20,702 bases of DNA from a virus, in the IMG/VR virus record IMGVR_UViG_3300025889_001165, positions 1 to 20,702 of that record; one strand, written 5' to 3'. The notes beneath the pieces are model-generated. The model had not been told where the DNA came from. It made no database searches and saw only the letters and a program-made list of their open reading frames with translations. The translations under genes and the position numbers were made by a program. Shown here piece after piece: positions 1 to 7,869 of the stretch (position 1 is its first letter; the number at the start of each line of letters is the position of its first letter).

Positions 1-23
1 GGCAGGGCATCCTGAACTCATAA
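1..23 (+). CDS. Possible 3' end of an upstream gene (partial)
   Basis: Bases 3-23 read as QGILNS followed by TAA, which would leave an 18-base gap holding the GGAGA ribosome binding site of the next gene. That spacing matches the rest of the window. The frame starting at base 2 is also open, up to a TAA at 38-40, and frame 1 stops at 13-15, so the true frame cannot be settled from so few codons. No function can be assigned. Confidence 0.3.
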
Positions 24-41
24 AACTTTTGGAGATTTAAA

Positions 42-503
42 ATGGCAATTTCTATCACGACGGCAATGCCGACAAGTTTCAAGGTTGAAGTTCTTAAAGC
101 TACTCACAACTTCAGCAATCCGGGTGGTAGCACGTTCAAACTTGCTCTTCTTAAGGCTACGGCTGCGGGAACAGGCACCTATGGCGCTGCAACAACCAAC
201 TATTCTGACGTTACAGGTAACAGCGATGAGCTGCCCAATGGCAGTGGCTACACCACGGCTGGAAACACGCTTTCTTCCGTGACACCTGTGGCAGATGGCA
301 CCACGGCGGTTTGCGACTTTGCGGATACGAGCTGGACTTCTGCGACGTTTACGACCTGCGGCGGCTTAATTTATAACGATTCGGCTTCTAACGAAGCAGT
401 TGCTGTCCTTAGTTTTGGTGGCGACCAGCAGGTTAGTTCGGGTACTTTCCAGATTCAGTTTCCTGCGGCGGCTGCGGCAACCGCAATTATTCGTATTGCT
501 TAA
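42..503 (+). CDS. Small phage structural protein, function unknown
   Basis: This 153-residue protein is rich in Thr, Ala, Ser and Gly. It starts with ATG behind a GGAGA site at 31-35. It has no signal peptide, transmembrane segment or catalytic motif. The composition, with alternating short hydrophobic stretches and Thr/Gly/Asn turns, suggests an all-beta virion component. The N-terminal part (residues 14-36) reads like a strand and loop carrying FKVEVLKATHNF. Proteins of this general look occur in tail or fibre modules of aquatic phages, but I do not recognise a named family. It heads a run of four closely spaced structural genes, so a tail, fibre or decoration role is inferred from context only. 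Confidence 0.75.
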   Translation: MAISITTAMPTSFKVEVLKATHNFSNPGGSTFKLALLKATAAGTGTYGAATTNYSDVTGNSDELPNGSGYTTAGNTLSSVTPVADGTTAVCDFADTSWTSATFTTCGGLIYNDSASNEAVAVLSFGGDQQVSSGTFQIQFPAAAAATAIIRIA

Positions 504-504
504 C

Positions 505-522
505 GGATAGGACTCAAATGTG
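505..522 (+). promoter_or_regulatory. RBS and GTG start overlapping an out-of-frame ATG
   Basis: GGATAGGA at 505-512 precedes the pentamer ATGTG at 518-522. The ATG at 518 opens a different frame that stops after 46 codons at 658. The GTG at 520 opens the 313-residue repeat protein. The GTG frame is therefore the real gene, and the nearby ATG is either an unproductive competitor start or a sign of a one-base sequence error, since most neighbouring genes begin with ATG. Confidence 0.6.
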
Positions 523-1461
523 GCTGTCACTTACGTTGGCTGGGGTGAACCACCATACGGTCTTGGCGGCTGGGGCGAGGACTTTGAGAATGTCGGCTGG
601 GGCCGAGAGACTTGGGGTTCAGGAACTTGGGGTCAGGAGGTCACCCTTGTCAATGTAACAGGGGTTGGCGGTACAGGAGCGGTAGCTGCTCCTGAGAATT
701 ATGTAGTAACAGTAGTACCCACCGGTGTTTCGGGTACTAACCTGATTGGCGGTTTTATTGTCTTTGTTGACGATATTGCTATACCAAACGGGGTACAGGG
801 CACCGGTGCAGTAGGAACGGTTGCAATTTCGGTTGCCGACAGTGTTCAGGTAACGGGGGTTGGAGCGACAGGTTCTGTAGGGGATGTAGCGCTAGTTGCA
901 GAGGTTGTACCGACTGGCGTAACGGCGACAGGAAGTGTGAGCAATATCACACCTTTTGTTCTAAAAACGCCGACGGGAGTTGAAGGTACAGGCGCAGTTG
1001 GTGATGTAAGTCTGCAAGTTGCTGTAGTTGCCAGCGGAGTTGAAGCTACTGGTGCTATTGGAACGGTTGGATTCCAGATTGACAGCCTCATTGTTCTTGA
1101 TGGGGTTGAGGGGGTAGGAGCTGTTGGAACTGCGGTTCCGTCTTACGACCGGTCAATTACTGTATCTGGCCTTTCTGCAACAAGTGGTATTGGCAATGTC
1201 ACACTAGCATTTAGTCGTGTAGTTGTACCCACAGGTGTAAGCAGTATCTGTCGTGTTGGGACTGTATCAGTTAAAATTAGTGACAGTAAGGTTGTTGAAG
1301 GGGTACAGGGTACCGGGCAGATTGGACCAGTAATTTTAACGATTTGGACTAGGGTAGTGGACGATCAAAACGCAGACTGGCAAGAAATTTCGGATGTTTC
1401 TGACGAATGGACGGATGTAGAAACATCACAAGATCCAAATTGGATGGATATAGCGGCATAA
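520..1461 (+). CDS. GVxATG-repeat fibrous virion protein
   Basis: The protein has 313 residues and starts with GTG. It has three parts. Residues 5-38 are a Trp/Gly-rich segment with repeated GW and WG pairs (VGWGE, GGWGE, VGWGRE, GTWGQ). Residues about 45-270 hold eleven copies of a short unit whose core is GVxATGxVG; the cores begin near residues 48, 69, 91, 113, 133, 153, 173, 195, 217, 239 and 261, so the period is 20-22. The C-terminus carries three Trp-x-x-Ile/Val motifs at 287, 297 and 308. Each unit looks like two beta strands joined by a glycine turn, which suggests a stacked beta or fibrous fold. There is no enzyme motif. Similar repeats are known to me from uncharacterised aquatic phage proteins. 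A fibre or tail surface role is inferred from its position next to fibre genes. Confidence 0.8.
   Translation: MAVTYVGWGEPPYGLGGWGEDFENVGWGRETWGSGTWGQEVTLVNVTGVGGTGAVAAPENYVVTVVPTGVSGTNLIGGFIVFVDDIAIPNGVQGTGAVGTVAISVADSVQVTGVGATGSVGDVALVAEVVPTGVTATGSVSNITPFVLKTPTGVEGTGAVGDVSLQVAVVASGVEATGAIGTVGFQIDSLIVLDGVEGVGAVGTAVPSYDRSITVSGLSATSGIGNVTLAFSRVVVPTGVSSICRVGTVSVKISDSKVVEGVQGTGQIGPVILTIWTRVVDDQNADWQEISDVSDEWTDVETSQDPNWMDIAA
652..1326 (+). repeat. Eleven in-frame 60-66 bp protein-coding repeats
   Basis: The coding repeats follow the GVxGTGAVG protein unit with a spacing of 60-66 bases. DNA identity is partial. The best-matched pair shares the block GGGGTACAGGG (near 790 and 1300), followed by ACCGG in both. 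Third positions vary widely, so the array appears old or under selection at the protein level rather than freshly expanded. Confidence 0.75.
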
Positions 1462-1471
1462 AGGAATCAAA

Positions 1472-2332
1472 ATGGCAAGCACATATTCAAGTAATCTAAA
1501 AATCGAGCTGATTGCTACTGGCGAACAGTCGGGTACTTGGGGCGTAACAACCAATACTAACCTTGGGACTGCGCTTGAAGAAGCGATTGTCGGTTACGGG
1601 AACCCCGATTTTACGTCTGATGCTGACCTCACGATCAGCCTGACAGATGCTAATACTACCCAGGTCGCTCGTAACTTAGTTCTTAATGTTACTTCTTCGG
1701 TATCCTTAACAGCGACCAGAAACCTGATTGTCCCAACAATTGAGAAGCCTTATCTGGTAATCAACGCAACAACGGGTAGCCAAAGCATTACAGTTAAAAC
1801 ATCAGCCGGTACTGGGGTTACGGTTCCCAACGGCGCACGTATGTTCTTATACGTTGATGGCACAAACGTCGTTAACACGGTTACAAACCTGCCTTCTGGT
1901 GCCACGGTTGGCGGTGTGGCAATTAGTACTGCATCAGGCGACGTTGCTGGCCCTGGCTCTTCAACAGATAACGGCTTTACCCGGTTTGATGGGACGACAG
2001 GCAAGATTATCCAAAACTCCACAAGCACGTTGGATGATTCTGGGAACGCCACATTTGCTGGTACGGTGGGTGCGGTTGGTTCTGTCAACGTCTCAGGCAC
2101 AGCGGCTGCTGCGGCAGACCTAAAGCTCTACGAAGATACGGACAATGGAACAAACTACATTGGCCTCCAGGCTCCGGCATCTGTAGCAACCTCAACGACA
2201 TTTGTTCTGCCTGACGCAGACGGATCAACCGGGCAAGTTATTCAAACGGACGGCGCTGGTAATTTATCATTTGTCACCAGCAGTGGTATTTCAACAGGCA
2301 AAGCCATTGCCATGGCAATAGTCTTCGGATAA
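1472..2332 (+). CDS. Tail fibre protein with GEQSGTWG-type N-terminus
   Basis: The protein has 286 residues, with ATG behind AAGGAA at 1461-1466. Residues 1-40 carry the signature YSSNLKIELIATGEQSGTWG followed by TNTNLG, a start I recognise from many fibre-like proteins of aquatic phages. Residues about 60-140 form a beta-rich domain ending in GARMFLYVDGTNVV. Residues 155-185 hold a second common phage fibre motif, SGDVAGPGSSTDN, then RFDGTTGKIIQNS. Residues 215-270 hold LKLYEDTDNGTNYIGLQAP and TGQVIQTDGAGNL. The end, GKAIAMAIVFG, is also typical of this group. It is very likely a structural fibre or fibre-adaptor protein. No C-terminal peptidase or lectin domain is visible. Confidence 0.85.
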   Translation: MASTYSSNLKIELIATGEQSGTWGVTTNTNLGTALEEAIVGYGNPDFTSDADLTISLTDANTTQVARNLVLNVTSSVSLTATRNLIVPTIEKPYLVINATTGSQSITVKTSAGTGVTVPNGARMFLYVDGTNVVNTVTNLPSGATVGGVAISTASGDVAGPGSSTDNGFTRFDGTTGKIIQNSTSTLDDSGNATFAGTVGAVGSVNVSGTAAAAADLKLYEDTDNGTNYIGLQAPASVATSTTFVLPDADGSTGQVIQTDGAGNLSFVTSSGISTGKAIAMAIVFG

Positions 2333-2342
2333 GGAGTAAGAA

Positions 2343-2717
2343 ATGGCAAACCCAAATATCGTTAATGTTGCCACGATTTATGGCAATACCTCATCAACCT
2401 CGTTATCGACGACCAGCGCAACTTCGATTGTGAATAATGCGGCTGGAAGCGGTACGGTCTTAAAAATCAACTCCATTGTCGTTGCCAATGTTGATGGCAC
2501 TTCGGCTGCGGATATTACGATTAATGTTTACAGCCAGGATGATCTGGGTGGAACAGCGTATGCCTTGGCCTCTACGATTGCTGTCCCTGCGGATGCGTCG
2601 CTGATTGTGGTTGATAAAAGCACCTCGTTCTACTTGCTTGAAGACCAGTCGATTGGTGCCACGGCGGGTACGGCTGGTGACTTAGTTGTTACCGCAAGTT
2701 GGGAACAGATTTCGTAA
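2343..2717 (+). CDS. Small beta-rich phage structural protein
   Basis: The protein has 124 residues, with GGAG at 2333-2336 placed six bases before the ATG. It is rich in Thr, Ser, Ala and Val, with no charged clusters, no transmembrane segment and no cysteines. The pattern of strands (ILKINSIVVANVDG near 38-51, ADITINVYSQDD near 55-66, TAYALASTIAVP near 69-80, DLVVTASWEQIS at the end) suggests a single beta-sandwich. Small proteins like this are frequent beside fibre genes in aquatic phages, where they may serve as decoration or fibre-joint proteins. No named family is recognised, so the role is inferred from the neighbouring fibre and adhesin genes. Confidence 0.75.
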   Translation: MANPNIVNVATIYGNTSSTSLSTTSATSIVNNAAGSGTVLKINSIVVANVDGTSAADITINVYSQDDLGGTAYALASTIAVPADASLIVVDKSTSFYLLEDQSIGATAGTAGDLVVTASWEQIS

Positions 2718-2727
2718 GGATTGACTG

Positions 2728-5700
2728 ATGAGCAACCGTTACCCTGGCGGTTTTATTACCGCAGATGAGCCTACTGTAAACACAAGCGAAGCTGACGGCA
2801 TTTGGACGTTGGAGCAGCAGGCTGGGTATCAGGGTCAAGGTGTATGGCCTTTACCTGCTCAACTTATTCAGCGTTCTTTGCGGTTCAACTCTGCTGACTC
2901 TGCTTATCTGTCTCGTACACCACCGAGTGCGGGTAATCGCAAGACTTGGACATGGAGTGGGTGGGTAAAGCGGGGTAGTTTAGGGGGATCTCAACAACTT
3001 TTCCATGCTCAAGTTCCAGCTAATGACGATACCAGTTACTTCTCATTTCGCTTTATGTCTGGCAATGAAATTGGCGTAGTTTTATATTCATATTATCCAT
3101 TAATATCAACGCCAATATACAGGGATGTTTCTGGGTGGTATCACATCATGTGTGTTCTTGATACAACTCAGGCTAGTGCTTCAGACAGATTAAAAATATA
3201 TATAAACGGAGCAGAGGTAACTGCGTGGGGAACTGATAATCGTGCATCTATTGCTCAAAATTCGGAGTTAGCAGTTAACCGAGCATCTCCCCATGCCATA
3301 GGCGCAATCCAGGGGTTTGTTGAGTACTTTAACGGCCTGATGGCAGAAGTCCATTTCGTAGACGGTCAAGCCCTTACCCCATCCAGTTTCGGTTACACAA
3401 ACGCCAGCACAGGTGTATGGACACCTATAGCCTACGCTGGAACATACGGACAGAATGGCTTTTATCTGCCATTCAACGACAACTCAGCGGCTATTAACCT
3501 TGGTTTAAACGGTATTCCTTACACGACAGACCAAGCATGGCCTAATACCACGCTCTTGTTGAACACCAACGGGACCAATGCAGCACAGAACAACACATTC
3601 CTTGACTCCTCCGACAACACCTTTACGGTTACCCGCAACGGCAATACAACCCAAGGCCGGTTCAGCCCGTTCGCTGTTGCAGATGGGGAGTGGAGTAATT
3701 ATTTTGATGGGACAGGTAACCAATTAACGGCAAGCCCATTAACCGATCTTGCGTTAGGTGCAGGAGACTACACCATCGAATTTTGGGCCAATATAAGTGC
3801 TTTTACGACCTACGGTACATTTGTCGCAACATATAATAATGCCACTACCGCTGGTGCATGGTTTTTAAGGATAAACAACACAACACAGCAATGGCAATGG
3901 CAAAATGGCGCAAACGGTTCTGCCCCAAATTTCAAAACATATAACTCATCAACCAATCTGACTGTCGGTCAATGGCATCACCTAGCAGTAGTTAGAAGTA
4001 GTGGCGTTGTCGTCTTGTATCAAGATGGCGTAAATGTTGGCGGTGGTGTCGATGCGGAGACACTTGTTGCACCAAACTTTACAATTGGTCGGGCAGTTAA
4101 CGGTTATGAGCTAAATGGTTACCTGTCCAATTTGCGTATTACCAAAGGAACCGCACTTTATACAACCGCATTTACGCCAAGCACAGAACCACTTACAACC
4201 ACTTCTCAGGGTGCAACATCATCTGAAGTTGAAATACTAACCTGCCAATCCAACCGTTTTGTAGACAACTCTAGCAACACACTTGCCCTTACTGTAGTTG
4301 GTAATCCTAAAGTCACACCCTTCAACCCTTTCACCCCGACAGCCGATTACAGCCCAACGGTCAATGGTGGTAGTGGGTATTTTGATGGGACGACTGATTA
4401 TCTTAGCCTAGCAACAAATGCTCCATTCAGCTTTGGCACAAACGACTTCACAATCGAATGGTGGCAAAACACTACTGACACAGAATACGGAATCATTCAC
4501 ACTGGATCTGGTGGTTGGGGTATTGTTGTTACTGGCGGTACTTTATATTTTCAAAGCGTAATTGATTCGACTAACTTGTTATCTGCAAGTCTTACCAGCT
4601 ACCTCAAAGACCAATGGACACACTTTGCATTAGTTAGAAATAGCGGAACTTTGTATTTGTATATTAATGGCGTTCAGATTACATCTGCGGCTTACTCAAC
4701 TGACATTAGCCTAACGCCAACAACCTCATACATTGGATATTATGTTTCTGCGTCACGTTATTTGTTGGGATGGCTTGCTGGCTTGCGTGTTGTAAATGGG
4801 GCTGCTGTTTATACCTCTGCTTTTACTCCACCTACCGCACCTCCAACAAACGCCGTACCTTCGGGCACCACGGAGCTTCTTCTCAACTTCACCAACGCCG
4901 GGATTGTTGATGCCACGGGCGCTAATGATCTTGAGACGGTGGGCAATGCTCAGGTTTCGACCAGCGTAACCAAATGGGGTTCGTCCATAGCGTTTGACGG
5001 GACTGGGGATGTTTTAACCATGAAGGAAACAGGTGGCATCTTCACATTTGGAACGGGAGATTACACTTACGAGTGCTGGATCTACACGACAACTGGAGCC
5101 ACAACACAAAAAACAATTTTTGGTAGAGCAAATACAGGTAATGTGGCAGTTCCTTACATTTACTTAGTTAATTCTACTGGCGTGTTGTCTTTGTATTACA
5201 GCGCAACAGTTGTTTCTAGCACAACCGCTATTGCTCAAAACACATGGACGCATATCGCAGTCTGTCGGGCAAGCGGAACATCACGATTATTCATCAATGG
5301 GGTTTTAGATGGTAGTGCTGCCGACACAACTAGCTTAATAAGCCCAGACATACTCACAATAGGCGGTAGTGGGGTTGCTGCGGCAAATCCTTTTATTGGC
5401 TACATCGAAGACCTCCGCATCACCAAAGGTTACGCTCGATACACGGGCAACTTCACGGTACCTGATGCACCTTTTGCTTATGACAAGAGCGACATTAATT
5501 ATAAACAGTGGACACCGAACAACTTCTCTGTAACTGCGGGTGCTGATAACGATTCTCTTGTGGACACGCCAACGCCTTATGGAACAGACACAGGTGCGGG
5601 TGGTGAGGTAAGAGGGAATTACTGTACGCTGAATCCTTTAAGACAAGCTACTGGTTCTGGGGCCGCATTAGCTAACGGCAACCTTCAATTTACTTGTATC

Positions 5701-7176
5701 AGCGCACCGACAGGCTCACAGACAACCTTTGCCACTATGGGAGTTTCTTCTGGCAAGTGGTATTTTGAAATGCTCGTGTCTACAACTGGAGGAACATATT
5801 ATCCCGGGGTTGGTGTTAATACAGATTTAGCTCTGGCACCTACCAGTCAGTCGGGTGATACTGCTTCTGGCTATATGTATTTAATAAATGGGCAAAAATA
5901 TACAAACTCTACTCTTTCTGCTTACGGAGCGTCCTTTACTGCTAATGATGTCATTGGTGTTGCTCTGGATATGGATGCAGGAACAATTACTTTTTATAAA
6001 AATGGATCTAGCCAAGGGCAAGCGTTTAGCGGGATTAGTGGAACTGCGGTTCCTTGTGTAGTAGGCTTGTCGAGTGCCGCTGGAACTCTTAACTTCGGAC
6101 AACGCCCCTTCGCCTACACAGCCCCATCAGGTTTCAAAGCACTTGTCACAACGAACCTACCAGAGCCAGCGGTGTTGCAGGGCGATGATTACTTCAACAC
6201 GGTGTTGTATACGGGTAATGGGTCTACGCAATCAATCACGGGTGTAGGGTTTCAGCCTGATTTGGTATGGATCAAGAAGCGTACTACTGGTACAGCCAAC
6301 ACAGCGACTAATGTATTTGATGCTGTTAGAGGTGCTGGAAAACCATTATTTACTTCCTCTACTAGCGCAGAATTGACGGGGCGTTTAACAGCCTTTGGCT
6401 CAGACGGCTTTACTGTTGATTCTGATAATGCGGTTAATGACAATAGCCAACCTCTTGTCGCATGGAACTGGAAAGCCAACGGTGCTGGCTCATCTAACAC
6501 AGACGGAACAATAACCAGCACAGTCTCAGCGAATCAGACTGCGGGTATTAGTATTGTTTCGTATACGGGTACGGGTACAACATCTTCGGTTGGTCATGGG
6601 CTTGGAACGACACCCGCTATGATAATTTGTAAAAGTCGAACATCGGCAGTTGGCTGGCCTACATGGCATCAAGGAATGGGCGGTACTGACAAGGTAATTA
6701 CATTAAATACAACAGGCGCAGTTCAAACCATTTCTGGTTATTGGGGTAGTGCAATTGACTCTACTGTATTTGGTTTAATTTCTGGAGCATACGATAACAA
6801 CAGGAGTGGTGATTCTTATATCGCCTACTGCTTCGCAGAAGTTCCCGGCTTCTCGGCCTTTGGTAGCTACACAGGCAACGGGTCTGCGGATGGGCCGTTT
6901 GTTTACACGGGACTGCGACCTGCTTGGGTTTTATTTAAGCGCACAAACACTACTTCGTCATGGGTAATTTTTGATGCGGTTAGAAATACATACAATGTTG
7001 TAGATAAATACCTATATCCAGATTTAACTTTAAATGAGCAAACTGCTTCAGCCGTAGATTTCACCTCTAATGGCTTTAAATTACGCAGTACAAATGCAGA
7101 ACTTAACGTATCAGGTTCAACCTACATCTACGCCGCCTTCGCAGAAAACCCCTTTAAGAACGCTCTCGCACGATAG
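2728..7176 (+). CDS. Giant LamG-repeat adhesin with SPRY-like and DUF7483-like domains
   Basis: The protein has 1482 residues; the ATG lies eight bases after AGGA. Residues 1-42 are a signature (YPGGFI, GIWTLEQ at 24-30, WPL at 40-42) shared with the gene at 7869. LamG-type jelly-roll modules follow at about 50-260 (with FVDGQALTPSSFG at 210-222), 273-495, 500-710 and 714-925. Typical marks are YFDGTGD, DYTIEFW, W.H.A..R, LYINGV and LRITKG. Residues about 926-1140 resemble a SPRY domain (GKWYFEMLV, IGVALDMDAGTITFYKNG). Residues 1153-1482 hold three units with a YTGxGS...PxxVxxK pattern, a type I know as DUF7483, ending in AAFAENPFKNALAR. LamG and SPRY folds bind glycans or proteins, so a receptor-binding or virion-surface adhesin is likely. 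The N-terminus is probably the virion anchor (inference). Confidence 0.88.
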   Translation: MSNRYPGGFITADEPTVNTSEADGIWTLEQQAGYQGQGVWPLPAQLIQRSLRFNSADSAYLSRTPPSAGNRKTWTWSGWVKRGSLGGSQQLFHAQVPANDDTSYFSFRFMSGNEIGVVLYSYYPLISTPIYRDVSGWYHIMCVLDTTQASASDRLKIYINGAEVTAWGTDNRASIAQNSELAVNRASPHAIGAIQGFVEYFNGLMAEVHFVDGQALTPSSFGYTNASTGVWTPIAYAGTYGQNGFYLPFNDNSAAINLGLNGIPYTTDQAWPNTTLLLNTNGTNAAQNNTFLDSSDNTFTVTRNGNTTQGRFSPFAVADGEWSNYFDGTGNQLTASPLTDLALGAGDYTIEFWANISAFTTYGTFVATYNNATTAGAWFLRINNTTQQWQWQNGANGSAPNFKTYNSSTNLTVGQWHHLAVVRSSGVVVLYQDGVNVGGGVDAETLVAPNFTIGRAVNGYELNGYLSNLRITKGTALYTTAFTPSTEPLTTTSQGATSSEVEILTCQSNRFVDNSSNTLALTVVGNPKVTPFNPFTPTADYSPTVNGGSGYFDGTTDYLSLATNAPFSFGTNDFTIEWWQNTTDTEYGIIHTGSGGWGIVVTGGTLYFQSVIDSTNLLSASLTSYLKDQWTHFALVRNSGTLYLYINGVQITSAAYSTDISLTPTTSYIGYYVSASRYLLGWLAGLRVVNGAAVYTSAFTPPTAPPTNAVPSGTTELLLNFTNAGIVDATGANDLETVGNAQVSTSVTKWGSSIAFDGTGDVLTMKETGGIFTFGTGDYTYECWIYTTTGATTQKTIFGRANTGNVAVPYIYLVNSTGVLSLYYSATVVSSTTAIAQNTWTHIAVCRASGTSRLFINGVLDGSAADTTSLISPDILTIGGSGVAAANPFIGYIEDLRITKGYARYTGNFTVPDAPFAYDKSDINYKQWTPNNFSVTAGADNDSLVDTPTPYGTDTGAGGEVRGNYCTLNPLRQATGSGAALANGNLQFTCISAPTGSQTTFATMGVSSGKWYFEMLVSTTGGTYYPGVGVNTDLALAPTSQSGDTASGYMYLINGQKYTNSTLSAYGASFTANDVIGVALDMDAGTITFYKNGSSQGQAFSGISGTAVPCVVGLSSAAGTLNFGQRPFAYTAPSGFKALVTTNLPEPAVLQGDDYFNTVLYTGNGSTQSITGVGFQPDLVWIKKRTTGTANTATNVFDAVRGAGKPLFTSSTSAELTGRLTAFGSDGFTVDSDNAVNDNSQPLVAWNWKANGAGSSNTDGTITSTVSANQTAGISIVSYTGTGTTSSVGHGLGTTPAMIICKSRTSAVGWPTWHQGMGGTDKVITLNTTGAVQTISGYWGSAIDSTVFGLISGAYDNNRSGDSYIAYCFAEVPGFSAFGSYTGNGSADGPFVYTGLRPAWVLFKRTNTTSSWVIFDAVRNTYNVVDKYLYPDLTLNEQTASAVDFTSNGFKLRSTNAELNVSGSTYIYAAFAENPFKNALAR
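3541..5487 (+). repeat. LamG module array in the first adhesin
   Basis: Three consecutive modules of about 640-680 bases start near 3547, 4230 and 4870. Each begins with a linker of the type ELLTCQSNRFVDNS or TTLLLNTNG and continues into PFSPF...GYFDGTGDYL, then closes with LRITKG...YT..FTP. A fourth, divergent LamG domain lies upstream, about 2880-3510. Linker DNA is more alike between copies than the module interiors. Confidence 0.7.
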
Positions 7177-7185
7177 GAGTAACAA

Positions 7186-7869
7186 ATGTTTGCAATCGTA
7201 CAAAACGGTCAGATAGAAAAGATCATTCAGCCCCACCAGGAATTCACGTTTAACGGCACGACATACAATGCCAAGTGGACGGTGCGGATGTCTTCTGCTG
7301 ACAAAGCCAAGCTCGGTATTACCCCTGTTTACACCCAACCCCGACCGGATGAACGGTTTTACTGGGTCCAGGCCAACGAGCCGAAGCTGGTCAACGGCAT
7401 ACCCACAATCAACCACACCTGCGTTGAGAAGAACCCCGAGGAGTTACGCACTCAATTTGTTGAGCAAGAAAAGGCCGCTGCCAATTCGCAGTTAGCCGCA
7501 ACCGACTGGATGGTGATTCGCAAGGCCGAGCGTGATGTAGCAATCCCCGATGAGGTGGCAGAAGAACGTGCGGAAATAATTGCTGACTGTGCAGCTAAAG
7601 AAGCGGCGATTATGGCAACCACCACGCTTGACGAACTGATTGATGTTGTAGCTCCTGGCGCAACCAAGGCCGAGGATGTAATTGCCTACGCTGAACCCCC
7701 AGCACCGCCTGAGCCTGCACCTGAGCCTGAGATTGTGGTTGAAAGTGCTTCTAGTTCGGACACTTTAACAGTGGACCTTGGTTCGTCCGACACGGTTACT
7801 ACTCTTGATTCTGGCTCTGCTTCTGAGACACTTATCGTTGATTCTGGATCTGCAACTGGAGTTCTGTAA
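7186..7869 (+). CDS. Tail-fibre-assembly (chaperone)-like protein with S/T/D-rich tail
   Basis: The protein has 227 residues, with AGGAG at 7175-7179 overlapping the previous stop. The N-terminal region starts MFAIVQNGQIEKII and runs through a beta-rich part to about residue 80. Residues 103-121 read LAATDWMVIRKAERDVAIP, the conserved block of the phage tail fibre assembly and DUF4376-like family, followed by a helix with charged residues (122-155). These proteins are known or thought to help fold or attach the fibres encoded beside them. Here the gene sits between two giant LamG adhesins, the natural clients. Unusually, residues 169-182 are Pro/Glu-rich and residues 186-227 repeat short SGS.SDTLTVD-like units. 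That extension is not part of the usual chaperone and could be a spacer or a virion-bound strand. The stop overlaps the next start (TAATG). Confidence 0.75.
   Translation: MFAIVQNGQIEKIIQPHQEFTFNGTTYNAKWTVRMSSADKAKLGITPVYTQPRPDERFYWVQANEPKLVNGIPTINHTCVEKNPEELRTQFVEQEKAAANSQLAATDWMVIRKAERDVAIPDEVAEERAEIIADCAAKEAAIMATTTLDELIDVVAPGATKAEDVIAYAEPPAPPEPAPEPEIVVESASSSDTLTVDLGSSDTVTTLDSGSASETLIVDSGSATGVL

Noticed and set aside
652-1326. Possible CRISPR array, because of regular 60-66 base repeats
   Set aside because: The repeats are in one open reading frame, diverge at third positions, have no identical direct repeat or unique spacers, and no cas gene is near.
846-2100. Long minus-strand open frames opposite the GVxATG-repeat and fibre genes (846-1091, 1750-2100)
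   Set aside because: They lie entirely inside strong plus-strand genes, are Pro/Val/Thr-biased as expected from the complement of repeat codons, and match no known family.
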